Source: Plasmodium relictum (Eukaryota > Apicomplexa > Aconoidasida > Haemosporida > Plasmodiidae). Taken from it: 64,000 bases of DNA. The DNA is taken from the NCBI RefSeq assembly GCF_900005765.1, contig NC_041684.1:342889-406888 (forward strand), read 5' to 3'. Under the pieces are notes generated by a model, which saw only the letters and a program-made list of their open reading frames with translations, was not told the origin of the DNA and made no database searches. This document shows positions 44,801 through 56,938 of the stretch, piece after piece (position 1 is the stretch's first letter; the number at the start of each line of letters is the position of its first letter). Position numbers and translations under genes: made by a program.

Positions 44801-47800
44801 AACAAAATAACAACTTTTAAATAAATTTTTATATTTATTGTAGTAATTGTTATATAAGGAGTTAGAATCTTCTGTATAAAATAAAAAATGATTTTTGTCT
44901 AATAATAAAGGGAAAATATAATTATCAAAATTACCTTCAATACTAATTTCTTGATGTTTTATAATGTTTATAATCTCTAAATAGAATTCATTTCGAAAAT
45001 TTTCATATAATACATCTAAATTACCATTGTAAATAACATTATCAAACAAACTTAAGTATTCGTCAATAGGTATAATTTTAGAAAAAAATATATTTTTACA
45101 ATTATCATTACTGTTTTCATTATAATTACTATTTTCATTATTATTAAAGTTTTCCTTATTTTTATTTATTAAATAAATTGTGTTTTTATAGGTTTCTTTA
45201 ATTTGTTCTTTAATGCACTCTAAATTTTCTTGTAAAAAAACACAATTATAACTTTTATATTGGCAATATATAGTAATTATTTTTGATAATAAATCCTTTT
45301 GATTATTAATAAAAATTATATTAGTTCTATTTATAATTAAATAGCTATTTATTGTTAATATTAAATTTATTATATCTTTATAAAATATTTCTATATTATC
45401 ATATTCAAAGAATGTTTTTAAATAAGAAATATTTAATTTGCTAGATGGATCATTATACAAGTTACTTTTATTTTCAATTGTGATATGCTTATTTGAATTT
45501 AAAAATAAATCATCATTTTTATAAATCATATATTTATTAAAATATTTATCAAAATTCGTTTTAATAATTTCTATGCAGTTCATTCTGTCTTTATATGAAA
45601 CAATATCTTTGCAAAAAATTCTATAAAAATCATTTTGAAATAAGATTAAAATGTCATTAATACTATTACTACATTCTTTATCGTATAGTAATAAATAATT
45701 TAATATGTTATTAATTTTATTTGTATAAAAATAAAATTTATTATTTTCTTTTATCCTTATTATTTCTTCAAATGTTTCCAAAATGCAACTAATAAAATTA
45801 TTGCATTCATTAATTATTTCTTCACAAAAATTCTGTTAAAAAATTCACAAATTCAAATTGTGTAATTATGTTGTTATACATATATATATATATATGAATA
45901 TGCATATGAATGTATTTATTAATTAAATTTATTTATATAAATGTTTTAATATAAATAAGATTATATTTTTTAGTTACATATTTTTGAAATAAGGATTCTA
46001 TAATATTTGAATAAAGGCATTTTATATCTTTTGTTGTTAAAGTAGAAAGGTTAAAAATAAAAAAATTCTTGTATAGTTTAGAAAGACTGTGATAATTATT
46101 TTTTGTAATAGTGATATCTTCATTATTTAATGAACATATTATTTTTTTGTTTGATAGTATTATTTGTTTATTATATTCGACATCAAAAAAATCCTATAAA
46201 AAAAAAGTATATATATATTATAAAATTTTTTTAAGGAAAAGATATTTATAATTTTTATATTTTTTTTTTTTTTTTCTATATAATTACATTAAAATTTATT
46301 AAATTATATAAAAATTCCATTGTATTTAATGAATTTTCATTGTTTAGGCAATTAATATCATCCAGATATATTGTTATATCATCAGAAATATACTTTTTAG
46401 AAAAATCAAATTCTTTTTTTAATTTTTGAATTATTTGATTATAACTAAATAAATAACTAAAAGAAAACATAAAATTATAAATATTATTTTTCTTTTTTTT
46501 ATGCGAATTTAAATAATTGTAAGTGCATAAAGATTTCGCAGAATTAGAGTAACCCATTATTATAAAAGGCATACGCAAGTAGATAGACATTTTCAAAAAA
46601 TTTTTTATGGATAAAATATGTAAATCTTCGAAAATGAAATAATTATTATTAGCTATTAGTAGATTATTTATTAATTTTTTTTTATCAATAATTATATTTT
46701 CATTTTTATATACTTTTTCTTGTCTTAAAATTTTATTACTTTCAATATTATAGTAAATGTGCACAAAAGAAGTATTTCTTGGAATAATAGATATATTGTT
46801 AATATATTTAAAAATATAATTTTCAAAATTACTTCTTAATTGATTACTCATAAAAGATGTAAATGCATATATAAAGCTAATAGTAATAATATTATTTAAG
46901 TGGTTGTCAACTATTTTTTTATCAAATCCTTTTTTCTCTTTCAATAAATTTAAGAAATATTCAATAAACTTAACAAAATTGGATATTAACGTATTTATAT
47001 GAATTTTTATATTTATATTGTTATCTTGATAAAATTCAATAACGTCTTCTTTGAAAAATTCAGATTCCTCATCTTCATTTTTAGTATTTTTACTTTCTTC
47101 ATTAGGATTATTATTCTCTTCATTTTCGCTCAAATTTTTAGTGTATTCTTCTTCATATATATTTTTTCCTACATACTCATTAATTTTTTTATTTTCAGTT
47201 TCTTTATCGCTATTTTTTTTTTTTTCATTTTGCCCTTCTTTATTAATACTATTAAAGTAGTCATTTTTATTTTCATTTTCTTCTTCTATTTTATTTTCTT
47301 CCTTGATTTCTTCTCTATTGTAAAATTTTTCTTTGCTGCAAATATTTTGAACATTTTTTTTTTGTTTTTTAAAAAAATTTAAAGTTTCAATTATAAGATC
47401 TTCGAATAATTTTATAATTTTTTTTTTTGAAAATTTATATATCTTTATTTGGTCTACTAAATATGTGATAAAAGAAATATAAGGAATAGTATGATTTATA
47501 TTTATATAGTGAAATTTATCAATAATATAAGGAGAAATTTTGTTTAAACTATCTGGTTTGAATATAAAACAATTATAATTAAAATCATTATCCTCTTTGT
47601 TTATTTCACTACACATATTTTTTTTTAATGTATAATTACACATTTTTTCTATTAAATCTATTTCTCTCACACTTATAAATTTTAATAATAACATTTTATT
47701 TTTATATATATAATTTTCTTCATTTCTATTTAAATTTAATTTTATGTATTCTAAATCATTAATATAATTTTTGTTTGTCTTATTGTAAAATAATTTAGTT

Positions 47801-50800
47801 TTTTTTTTTTCTTTTTCTATTTTAATACATTTTTTATTTATTGCATCCTTTTGTAAATTTTTTTCATTTTTATTTTCCTTCATTAAACTGTTTTCTATTT
47901 CATTTTCTTCATTTTGTTCTTGTTCTGAAATAAAATAATTTTTTGGATGAAACACGAATTTTAAAACATCTTCTTTCAAGCAATAACTTATATTGATTCT
48001 TTCAATAAAACACAAATCAAAAGATGAGAATTCAGTTTTTTCTAAACTTTTTAAAAAATTATATAATAGAAAAATAATAGTATTAACTCCTGAATAATTC
48101 TTTCCTGTTATCAAAATATGTTTGACTTTTTTTTCTTCTTCATTATTGTAAGTATTTTCCTTTTTGCTTTTAAAATTTAATATTTTGTATATTTCTATAG
48201 CTTTATTCACTTGATATTTTAAGAAATTCAATTTAGTTTCTTTTATTAAATGAGTAACAATTTTATTAATTTGGTTTTTGAAATTTTTTTTATCTTTTGA
48301 TTCTTGTGAATTGCTATCAACTTCAGAATACTGTTCTTTTTCTTTTTCTTTTTTATCTACCAATTGTAGCAACTTTACTTGAGAATTTTTTGATAAATCA
48401 AATATCAAGCAAATATTGTTAATTAATTCAATTAATTTATTATTTTCTACGAAACTAGATACATATTTTATTATTTTTTTTGAAATAATAAATTCTTCTT
48501 CGTTTTTTTTTTTTTTTAAGGTTGATTTTACAATATTGACTAACTTTTTTTCATCTATATATTTTTTTAATGAATTCTAAAAAAAAAAAAAAAATGGCAA
48601 ATTATTTCTACTTCTTATCATTTTTATTTAATTATAATTAAAATACATTTAATTGCATATACTGAAAATGTTTTTAAAGTTATTAGCTACTACAACTATT
48701 ATTTTGTTCTTTATTACTATTTTTATTATTCAATAGGATACTAAAAAATATTTAATAAAAAATAGACTACTTTGATCATACTATGTTTGTTTATCTATTA
48801 TTTATTTATAAAGATAATTTAAAATATTTCTAAAATGAGGCTTTTTTTTTAATGATACTACAGATGTTAAAAATATAAATATATATATATATATATATAC
48901 ATTTTTTTATTACATGTTGTTTTAAATAAAAGAATGCTTTATATGTAGCCATCGACAATATATCACATTTTGAACATCCATAAGAGAAAAAAAGCAAAAA
49001 AAAAATAGATAATGAGAAGGGTTTAGAAGGCTGATAAAAAGAAAATGAAAATTGTAGCCTTTTGAAATTATAATTTTTGTCAGAAAAATAATCATATAAA
49101 GGAAAAGAGTTTTTATTTAATGATAAATATATAAGATTTTTTTTATTTAAATTAAATTCATTATTATTTACAATTATAGTTTTTTTCTTATTTAGAATGT
49201 GATTACTTATATTAACCAATTGCTCATTTAATACAGATAAAAGATCTTCCTTATATTTGTCTATTTCATAAAAAAATAAAGATATATTAGAGCTTAAGCA
49301 ACAAGACATAAAATTTAATATGTCATTTTTCTGTAAATTAATATTATTAATGAAAAAAAAATGAAAACCTAAAAGTGTGGAGAAATCCTTAGAGTAATTA
49401 ATAGAATATGAACTATCGGAATATAGTGTAATAAAATTATTAGATAAATATTTGTAAAATAAGAAATTATAATTTTTTTCATAATATATCATGTCTAATG
49501 TATAGTTGTAATTATTTAATAATTCATATTTATATTTTATTTTGTGATGAAAAAATTGAATATAATAATCTTTATCATAATGATGTTTTACATACTCTAA
49601 GTAATTATAACTATTCGTTGATAAGTTATTTTCATCATTCATAAAATTTTGAAATTTTTCTTTTATATACATAAAAAAAGTTAAAATAAAAATCCAATTT
49701 TTCTTATCATAAGCATAAGATTTATTATTATGATTATTATTTTCCTTTTCATTTGCTTTATTTTTATTATCATTTCTTTCTTCTATCATTTTAGAAATAT
49801 TTTGTGAAATAATAAAAACAATATCTTTATTTTTTAATGGATTTTTAAGAACATATTCCAAGACATATGTAAAATATATGTTTAATAAAATAAATAATAA
49901 TTGCAGATTGTTTATATTAATAAAATATAAATATGAATCTTCTTTTAAAGTTGAAAAAAAATTTTTACTTTTAACATAAGTATGAATATTTTTCATTACA
50001 GAATTCTTTATTTCGTTACTAATTTCATTTAGTAAAAATTCCATCTTTTTAAATTTTATTTCTTCTTTAAATATTATTCTTTCGTTATCGTTAGTTAAAA
50101 CACCGCATATTGTTTCATTTTGAAAAATTATTTTTTTAATATTAGGAAATATTTTATTTACATAACTGTTTAAACTTTTCATATCTTTCAAATCTAAATA
50201 TACTTTTAAGAAATCATCATCGTTTAATAAATAAAATGCATAAAATTCATTTCTTTTATCTAGTATATGCTTTTCGGCATCAATGATTATCTCTTTTAAT
50301 TGCTGCATAAATGTTTTAAAGTACGTTAAATCATAATTTTTTTCTATGTGTTTTGTTATTTGAGGATAAACAAAAAACTCTTCGCATTGTTGTTTATATT
50401 TTTTTATGATAATGGATAAGTCTAACTTTAGAAATTTTTTTAATTCATTGTTTTTATGTCTTTGTAAATTTAAATAATATGTTTGTATTTTTTTTATAGC
50501 AGTTAAAATGTTAGTGAAATTCTTTATTTGTTCTGACAATTTATACATATCCTCATATAAATGTTTACTAAATTTATCATTTTCAATTATAAATAATTCT
50601 GTAAGAATTTGTTTTAAATGCGTAATCAACTCATCTATATTATTAATAAAATATATTTTCTTATTCATTAGACTAACATCTACTTTATATTTTTTCAATG
50701 TATTTTTTAAAATTTGAAATTTTTCATTTATTTTCTTTTCTTTTTCGTATTCAAAACATATATTTTCTATTTCAGGTAAGCTATTAACAAAAGAAAGATT

Positions 50801-53644
50801 AAATAAATCACTGAGGTTTATATTATTATAATTATATGTCAATTTTCCCTTTTGTAAAATACGATTTTCTTCTTTTGTTGAATCTCCTGTATTCATTTTG
50901 TATAAGTTATTTATATTTTCTGTATTTTCAATATTTTTAGAATAATTCAGTATATCAATAGCTCTTTTAAAATATTTTTCGTTCTTATATATTACCTTAA
51001 GTAATTTCAAAATTTTCAATACATTGTCATAAGTTTTATGAAATTTTTTACATTTTTCATAAAATTCATTATTCACAAAATTTTTATTAATCTCTTTAAA
51101 GTACACATTTATTTTATTTATTTCATTTGATAGTTCTTCTAAATTAATATTAAAAATTTTTTGTTTCTTGTATTTCTCGTTATAACATATAAATTTGAAA
51201 AAGGTATATATCGTTAAGCTATTATTTATGAACATATTGCTTAATAAACTAAAATTAACAAATTCGTTTTTCTTTTTTTTTAAAACTTTTTGATAATATA
51301 TATATTTATCTACGTCTTTTTTTATATTTATTATTTTTATTCTTAAAAATTCAAGAAGTTCAAAAGTGTAAAATTTTTTTTTCATTTCATCATTGATTAC
51401 TATTTCGTTATTTTCATTAATAAAAAATTTATTTATATAATCATTTGTTTCATTTATATCATCACTTAATCTATTATATAATGAATCATTTACACTATAA
51501 TCTAGCTTAGTTAAATCATTATTTGTCTTCTTCTCTTGATTGACAATATCATTTTCATTATTATTTCTTTCTTTATTTTTTGTATAATAAATATGATTTA
51601 TATCATTAATGGGTGTAACAAAATAAATTTCTTGAAGAATATCATTTAATGAATAATTAACATTATTTTCCAAGATATTAGTTTTCATTATATTCACGAA
51701 ATTTTGAATTTTTTTTTCAATTTCATTAATGCGAAAAATTAAATCTTTATATAAATCATTGAATTGAAGATCATAATTTTTTTCATTATTTAAGATAGAT
51801 TTTAAAGAGTTAATTTTTTGATTGATATGAAAAATCTTCGTTGTTTGATTGCCACTAATATTAATATAATATTTTTTAAATAATAAAAATAAGGAAGAAA
51901 TCGATTCAATATTTTCTTCTACTGTTACTAATTCGTCATTAAATGAATTAGCAAAATCTATATAAGAAACTAATTCATCAATAGTTGCAGGAGTTTTATT
52001 AATAATATTAAGAGAATTATCTAATTTAATCGTTAAATCATCAATTGTTTGATTATTTAATGACGGTAAATAATTAATCAAATTATTCCATTTCTTATTT
52101 ATATTTTTTAATAAATAATCAATCAATGCAGTATTATCAACTTTAAATAAATGAATATTTATTTCTTTATTCATTCTTTTTATTTTATTCTCATGTTCTT
52201 TAAATGAGGTAAATAGATAGGAAATAAAATTATTGTCCATTATATTTATTTTTTCTATATCTATTTTTTCATATTTATTATGCAATTTTATGATATCATT
52301 AAAATCATTACACACATCAACCATCGAATTATATAATATTCCCATTTTATCTTTTAATTCTGAATGAAGTTTACTTATTGTTTCATCACTATTAATAAAA
52401 TTAGAAAAATTCTTATCATAATTCAAGTCTTCGTTATTTTTTTCTTTATATATAATATTATCAGTAAATATTTGATTTTTGAAAAATTCTTTTATTTTAA
52501 AAGAATTAAAAAACTCTTCTCTCTTGCATAAATTTTGTAAACTCATATTAATGTAATACATAATGGTATTTATCAATAAATCATACTCAGGTGTTATTTT
52601 CAATTTGTTATTTTCTATTATTAACATAACATTAAATAAGCATATCTCATTTTTGCTTTTGTTATTATTAATATTGTTATTATTGTTATCATTCTGGTTA
52701 GTATTATTATCATTTTCATCCATTTTAATTAATTTATATGGCCCATCATTTCTAAAAGTATTATTATCATTATTTTTGCTTATATTGTTTTTCTCACTTT
52801 TTTTTTCTTCATTAACTTCAAAATAATTATTTAATAACTTTAGAAAATATTCATACGTGTTAATGATCATATTTCTTAATGTATTATCACATAAATATTG
52901 ACTTAAATGAATAAATCGCTTTATATAAATACAATAACAGTTGCTCAAAGCTATTTTATTATAGTATACATCTACATTAGTGTTATTTCTTTGAATATTT
53001 TTTGATATATTTTTATTTATAATTTTTGGGTACACTTTAAAAATTTCTTTATTTTCATACACACTTAATTCATTAATTATTTTATTATCATCGTCTACAA
53101 TTCCATTTTTTTTTAAAAAATTATTTAATGATTTAATGCAATATTTACAAATTATATTTGTTATATGTTTCAACTTTTTTTTTATAAAACTATCAATTTT
53201 TAAAAAATAATCATTTTGAATTTCTTTAAATTGTTCTATGCTCATATTATTTATACTTATATCAATTAATTTATTATCGCTTAATTCATGTAGGATAGTT
53301 TGTATTTGTATAAACCCTTTAAAGAAATCTTCATTCAAAAATAATAAATTTTCTTTAATGTAACTTTTCTTTTTTTTAAATTTTGTGTACTTTATCAAAT
53401 TTTTTAGTAAAAAAAAATATTTATATAATTTAAATTTTTTAACAAATTTTAAATTTAAGGCAGAATTTAATAAAGTTATGTAGTTTCTCCATTCATTTAA
53501 TTCGTAAAAAGTTGATTCATTCTTTTCATTTATCATTACACCATTTGGTGAAATGGACATAAAATCGGTTTCTTTTTTGTTTCTAGAGTCAATTTTTTCA
53601 AAACAATTATTAGAGAATCTAATAGAACAAAAAAAAACGTATGC

Positions 53645-53675
<31 letters not shown>

Positions 53676-54341
53676 CATATAATTATGTATGAATTTTTCT
53701 TTTTCTTTTTTTAAATGTATCTGCTTTAAATAAATATATTTTATTTTTGGTAATCAAATAAATTAAACTTTATTCATAAGAAATAAAAAAAAATATTAAA
53801 TATATAGAAAAAAAAATTATGCCTAAAAAAAAGACGATATAATTTACCTTTTTACATATATAAATTCATTATTTTTTAAATTATTTTTAACGAATTCTAT
53901 CAGATCATTATGATTATTCCATTTATTTATCACACTAAAACTTGCCTCTACTATATCTATTTTTTTTTTAAACATTTTTCCTTTTTCTTCATTATAGTTA
54001 TTTTTTTTATATATTTCTTTATTATTTTTACAATTTAAATTTTTAATTAAATTAACATTTTCACTTTGGTTATTTTTATTAATAGGACTTTTCTCTTTAA
54101 TATTTAAAACATTCTCATTTTTTTTAGTTGTCTTTTCTTTTAGTATGCAATCCATTTCAAGAAAAATATCAAATTCATTCTTCTCATCATTATTAATTTC
54201 ATTAGTTTTATAATTTTCGTTTAAATTTAAATTTACCTTCTTATTAATAGATTTTATTTTAGTTTTCCTTTCATTAATATCATTTTTATTATCTACATTA
54301 AATTTAATTATTAAATTTTTTTTTAATGAGCTATAATTCAT
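38873..54341 (-). CDS. Divergent dynein heavy chain lacking the AAA1 ATPase motifs (pseudo-motor)
   Basis: Ten exons: 54341-53848, 53618-48914, 48576-46288, 46193-45978, 45832-43874, 43643-42783, 42712-40222, 40040-39892, 39799-39543 and 39389-38873. Every junction keeps phase and the total is 4645 aa. The tail includes NEWRNYITLLN near its start. The linker contains LLNDDDFLKVYLDLKDMKSL and VNKIFPNIKKI, matching LSNDDLLEIL...F..I. AAA1 begins YKYELLNN (1527). Its Walker A position reads SDSSYSIN (1565-1572) and its Walker B reads FFYEIDK (1613-1619). AAA2 has GKNYSGVNT and AAA3 has GYSNSAKS (2408) with IYLDDIN. AAA4 lacks a P-loop. The stalk and microtubule-binding region (LKRITKKDFEYFKQ) are at about 3005-3210. 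AAA5, AAA6 and the C-terminal domain (NPLLFFYSLFFTYATN) follow. Single-headed inner-arm dyneins are the closest style. Confidence 0.88.
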
Positions 54342-55442
54342 TTTCTCTTTTTTTTTTAGAAATTTTAAATAAAAAGAAATAAAATAATAAAAATTTTATA
54401 ATAATAGTCTTTAATTTTATTATTAGATTATTTAAAAAATAAAAACAATTTATTTTTTATTTTTTATTTTCTCTTAATAGAGCTTTATGTGAAAACTTTT
54501 AGACAGAAAAAAAAATGAGGAAATTAATTTTAAATAATAAATTACTAGTTATCTCCTAATATTCATTAGAAAAAAAAAATTTTTTTTTTTTTTTGAGTAT
54601 AATATCAAGGAATAAAATAATAAATTATAATATTAGAAAGCATAAGATTCTAGGTAGAATAATTGTGGTTAAGAAATAACATAGACAAAATTGAAAGAAT
54701 AGTAATAAAGAAAAAAATATAATTATTTTTTTAATTTTTTACTTGATAAACATTTATATTTTTATTATTTTCAAATTTCAATATAATTAGCTTTTTTTTT
54801 ATCTTAAACATTTTTTTTTTTTTCTATTTTTTTATATGAAATTATTCCTTACAGAAAGAAAATTATATAATGAATAATAAGTAAAAAAAAAGTATTAAAA
54901 TAAATATTATTGAAGATATTTTATAAAAGATGATTTAATTAATAATAAGTAAAAAAAAAGTGATAAAAAAAATATTATTGTAGATATTTTATAAGAGATG
55001 ATTTAATTAATAATAATTTAAAGTAAATTAATTAATAATATTTTTTTAAGGGCAAAATTAGTATTATTGATATTTTTTAAAAATATAAAGTATAATTTTT
55101 TAGTAGTAAGTTTTTAATAATGAAAAAGTGTTTATATTAATTTTTCATGATTCATTTATAAAATTATAACTCATTTAAAAATATTTAGACTACCCTTAAG
55201 AATTATATTGCACAGTAAATTTTCAAAAAAAAAAAAAAAAAAATATTTGAATTTATTTTTTGAAAAAAATTATATGAATTATATTTTTAAAAAATTTTCT
55301 TTACTGTAAAAAATAAAATAAAATAAAAATTAAGTAAATTATTATATTATTAATGAATTAATAATTATTTGAATAAATATATTTTAAAAAATAAAGAATA
55401 TAGATTCTATATATATGTACATATATATATAAAACAAGAAAA
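54342..55442. other. Divergent intergenic region between dynein and COX17 genes
   Basis: A 1.1 kb bidirectional promoter region. It contains a 68-bp tandem duplication (listed separately) and long A/T runs. No ORF or RNA is supported. Confidence 0.6.
54873..55010. repeat. 68-bp tandem duplication
   Basis: The first unit runs 54873-54940 and the second begins at 54941. They share a GATATTTTATAA-containing core and a GATGATTTAATTAATAATA end, with a handful of differences. A third, partial start follows. The repeat lies in the divergent dynein/COX17 promoter region. Confidence 0.85.
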
Positions 55443-55643
55443 ATGGGTGCGGTTTTAAATAAACCAATAAAAAACACTAATGAAGAAATTAAAAGTGAAA
55501 AAAAAAAGAAAATTTGTTGTGTATGTTTAGAAACAAAAAAGTTAAGAGATGAATGCATTGTTAATTTTGGAGAAACACAATGCCAAAAATTTATTGATGA
55601 TCATAATCAATGTTTAAGAAATGAAGGATTTGATATAAAATAA
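55443..55643 (+). CDS. COX17: Cytochrome c oxidase copper chaperone COX17
   Basis: A single exon of 66 codons. The core KKICCVCLETKKLRDECI and ETQCQKFIDDHNQCLRNEGF matches COX17: the CC(x)C copper-binding motif is followed by the twin Cx9C coiled-coil-helix motif (C-x9-C, twice). The protein carries Cu(I) in the mitochondrial intermembrane space to Sco1 and Cox11 for cytochrome oxidase assembly. Twin Cx9C proteins are imported by the Mia40/Erv1 relay, without a cleaved presequence, and none is visible here. Length is normal for the family. From memory it is also near GFAT in P. falciparum. It neighbours an organellar ribosomal protein gene on the same strand. Confidence 0.97.
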   Translation: MGAVLNKPIKNTNEEIKSEKKKKICCVCLETKKLRDECIVNFGETQCQKFIDDHNQCLRNEGFDIK

Positions 55644-56078
55644 AAGTTTTAATTTTATTATTTTCACATTTTCTGAAATTTATTTATATATATATTATTT
55701 TTTATTTTATACCATTTTACTTTATATTTTTATTTATATTAATCTAATTTTTTTTGGAAATTAAAAATTATAGGTATTTTTATATTTTAGTTGTTTTTTA
55801 GTATATATACAATAAATAAAAAAAAAAATATATATACTAAAATCATATAATTACACATTTTATATTTTTTTTTAATTTTTAACTATATAATTTTACTGTA
55901 AATTTAATCTTTTAGTTTTTATATTCTTTAATAAAATTATAATATAGTTATCATATATATCTTATTTATAAATAAGTTTCTTATGAAGAAATATTTAGAG
56001 TATAAGTAAAAAAATAAAAGTAAATAGCAAGAATCTATATATATTATATATATATAATATCAATTAAAAAAAAATCAG
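55644..56078. other. Intergenic region
   Basis: A 435-bp AT-rich gap between COX17 and the bL35-like gene, both plus strand. It contains TATATA runs near 55805-55835 and 56034-56058. No other feature is seen. Confidence 0.6.
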
Positions 56079-56660
56079 ATGAAAGATAAAATGTTTTTCC
56101 AAAAGTATAAAATAGCAAAAAACATTCCGTTCACTTATATTCCATTTAATAATTACAAAATATTTAGAAGATGTATATATACAAAAAGTGAGATAAATAA
56201 TACGCTTAATAATGTTTTTAAAAATAGTTTAATAAGTAATAAAACAAATATACTTCAATATGCTTATAATAAATATATATATTCGAATCTGAATAAAGTT
56301 ACTAAAAGATTCTATAATCCACGAGAAAATATAAATTGGATACTAATTCGATTTAGGCATCGAGTATCACAACTAAGGAAGAAAAAATTAAAATACAAAA
56401 ATCATTCAAAAGTTGCTTTAAGATTTCGTTTAACAAAATTTGGATGGGAAAGATTGCAATCAGGTAGAAATGCAAGCAAAAAAAATTTATCGGTTAAAAA
56501 ATGTAATGAAAAAATGAAAATAAAATATGTTTCAAGAGATGATATAAAAAAGTTCAAATTTCAAATGCCTAGTTATGTATTAAGAATAAGAGATTCTCCA
56601 GTAGACTATAATCCCAATATTATGAAAGCTAGAAAATTTTTACCATCACACTTTGGATAA
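56079..56660 (+). CDS. Organellar (probably mitochondrial) ribosomal protein bL35
   Basis: A single exon of 193 codons. An N-terminal extension of about 85 residues is basic and Asn/Tyr-rich, consistent with an organellar targeting region. The core (about 105-155) reads LKYKNHSKVALRFRLTKFGW then ERLQSGRNASKKNLSVKK. This follows the bL35 pattern K-x-KT-x-xAAKRF-x-x-T-x-x-G...R...H/N-x-x-x-KS. The C-terminal extension (to FLPSHFG) is typical of mitochondrial forms. bL35 is part of the large ribosomal subunit. Mitochondrial rather than apicoplast location is inferred from the absence of a signal-peptide-like start and from the neighbouring COX17. Confidence 0.75.
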   Translation: MKDKMFFQKYKIAKNIPFTYIPFNNYKIFRRCIYTKSEINNTLNNVFKNSLISNKTNILQYAYNKYIYSNLNKVTKRFYNPRENINWILIRFRHRVSQLRKKKLKYKNHSKVALRFRLTKFGWERLQSGRNASKKNLSVKKCNEKMKIKYVSRDDIKKFKFQMPSYVLRIRDSPVDYNPNIMKARKFLPSHFG

Positions 56661-56938
56661 GCTTTTATAATTTTTATATTAAATATATATATATATAATT
56701 TTATTTTAAAACTAATATAATAACTTGATTTATTAGAAATTTTACGAATATTTTGTTTTTAAAGTTTATAAAAATATTAGAAATGACAATTATTTTTATA
56801 AAAGGAATATAAAAATTATGCACAAAAAAAAAAAAAAAATAAATAAATAAAATAAGTCTATATATATAAAATAAAATTATAATAAATTAGTAATTAAAAA
56901 AATAAATTCATTTTTACATATAAAAAGTTGATAATTCA

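Noticed and set aside
48830-48913. C-terminal Ile-Tyr and Lys-rich end of the same large frame
   Set aside because: It follows a GTAATA donor and is AT-repeat intron. The protein continues in the exon beginning at 48576.
53619-53674. Ile-Tyr repeat at the start of a large minus-strand frame as a signal anchor of the dynein
   Set aside because: A better splice junction skips it and joins an upstream exon in frame. The repeat is intronic.
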